5,850 nt of DNA from Anaerolineae bacterium (lineage in GTDB: Bacteria; Chloroflexota; Anaerolineae; Anaerolineales; E44-bin32): assembly GCA_030673735.1 (NCBI GenBank), contig DAOVIK010000125.1, forward strand, positions 1 to 5,850, given 5' to 3'. Made by a program: the position numbers and the translations under genes. Positions 5,104-5,850 of this stretch are shown one piece after another. Position 1 is the stretch's first letter; the number at the start of each line of letters is the position of its first letter. The notes beneath the pieces were generated by a model. That model had not been told where the DNA came from. It searched no databases and saw nothing but the letters and a program-made list of their open reading frames with translations.

Positions 5104-5850
5104 ATGCCCGATCCAAGAATTGACAAACTGGCCGAGGTCCTGGTCAACTACTCGGTTGCAGTGAAACCAGGTGAAAGTGTTCTCATTCGAGGCGAGACCG
5201 GGGCCGAGCCGCTGCTCAAGGCGGTTTATGCACAGGTCCTTGAGGCGGGCGGGAATCCCTTTCTTGTTCCCGATATCCCAGGAACTAATGAGATGTTCTA
5301 TCGCCTCGCCTCCGACGAGCAGCTACAGTATGTCCCCGAGCCTGTTAAGCTGGCCATGGAGACGACCGATTGCATGATTTCGATCAGGGGGTCGTCAAAC
5401 ACTAAAGCCATGAGCAACGTCGACCCCGCAAAGATGGCCATGACCAGCCGGGCGCAGAAGGACATTTTCATGAATTTTCTGCGCCGCATCGCGGATGGTG
5501 ATTGCCGTTGGGTGGGCACGCTCTTCCCAACCAATGCTCACGCCCAAGATGCAGAAATGGGGTTGATCGAGTACGAAGACTTTGTCTACGGTGCATGTCT
5601 GCCGGACATGGATGATCCGGTTGGCTACTGGCGTGAATTCTCAAAGTGGCAGCAGAAGATCGTCGATTGGCTGAAGGGGAAGCAGCACGTGCATGTTACC
5701 GGTCAAGATACCGATCTGCGCATGAGCATCATAGATCGCGTGTTCATTAATTGCGATGCCAAGGAGAACATGCCGGACGGCGAGATCTTCACCGGACCAG
5801 TAGAAGATAGCGTTGAGGGGCACGTGGCTTTTTCATACCCGGCGGTTTAC
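5104..5850 (+). CDS. M29-family (AmpS/AmpT-type) aminopeptidase, N-terminal part, cut by window end
   Basis: The 249 residues seen match the M29 metallo-aminopeptidases, cytoplasmic cobalt/zinc enzymes that remove N-terminal residues from peptides. Recognisable stretches are PRIDKLAEVLVNYSVAVKPG (4-23), the VLIRGETGAEPLLKAVY block (26-42), LFPTNAHAQDAEMG (140-153), the HVHVTGQDTDLRMSI region (195-209) and NMPDGEIFTGPVEDSVEG (222-239). E227 in GEIFT is probably the first metal ligand; the remaining ligands (Glu, His, His, Asp) are expected in the missing third. Family members are about 370-410 residues, so roughly 120-160 are off the edge. AAGGAG lies 9 bases before ATG 5104. In-frame ATGs at 5095 and 5098 lie too close to it, though they cannot be fully excluded. 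The gene is divergent from the ABC operon, and no strong promoter of its own is obvious. Confidence 0.92.
   Translation, partial: MPDPRIDKLAEVLVNYSVAVKPGESVLIRGETGAEPLLKAVYAQVLEAGGNPFLVPDIPGTNEMFYRLASDEQLQYVPEPVKLAMETTDCMISIRGSSNTKAMSNVDPAKMAMTSRAQKDIFMNFLRRIADGDCRWVGTLFPTNAHAQDAEMGLIEYEDFVYGACLPDMDDPVGYWREFSKWQQKIVDWLKGKQHVHVTGQDTDLRMSIIDRVFINCDAKENMPDGEIFTGPVEDSVEGHVAFSYPAVY

Overview
The window looks like a chromosomal segment of a moderately high-GC bacterium. The gene mix is a ThuA-like protein, a Gfo/Idh/MocA sugar dehydrogenase, an M29 aminopeptidase and an ABC exporter with its own winged-helix regulator. This combination is common in soil, sediment and other environmental phyla such as Chloroflexota, Armatimonadota and Bacillota. 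The sequence alone does not settle the phylum. I see no phage, transposon, CRISPR, tRNA or rRNA sequence.

Layout. (1) 1-1996, minus strand: a two-gene sugar-metabolism unit. A ThuA-like gene (1346-1996) is followed, with a stop/start overlap, by a long reading frame that runs off the left edge (1-1337). This frame has no stop codon and joins a nearly complete Gfo/Idh/MocA dehydrogenase to a KpsF/KdsD-type SIS sugar-phosphate isomerase domain. (2) 1997-2216: a gap holding a probable rho-independent terminator for the next unit. (3) 2217-4808, minus strand: a compact four-gene operon, transcribed leftward in the order polytopic membrane protein, winged-helix regulator, ABC ATPase, ABC-2 permease. 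(4) 4809-5103: a divergent control region. It has a strong promoter (TTGACA, 17 bp, TAGAGT) whose -10 box lies inside a perfect 12-bp palindrome, with a second near-copy 17 bp downstream. (5) 5104-5850, plus strand: the N-terminal two thirds or so of an M29-family aminopeptidase, cut by the right edge.

How the parts work together. The four-gene unit reads as a self-regulated export system: the regulator probably binds the twin palindromes over its own operon's promoter, the ATPase and permease form the pump, and the first gene encodes a membrane protein of unknown role. The ThuA/dehydrogenase-SIS pair probably oxidises and isomerises sugars or sugar phosphates. The most notable point is the dehydrogenase-SIS fusion. 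It may be a real bifunctional enzyme, a deletion scar between two neighbouring genes, or an assembly error. The window alone cannot separate these.
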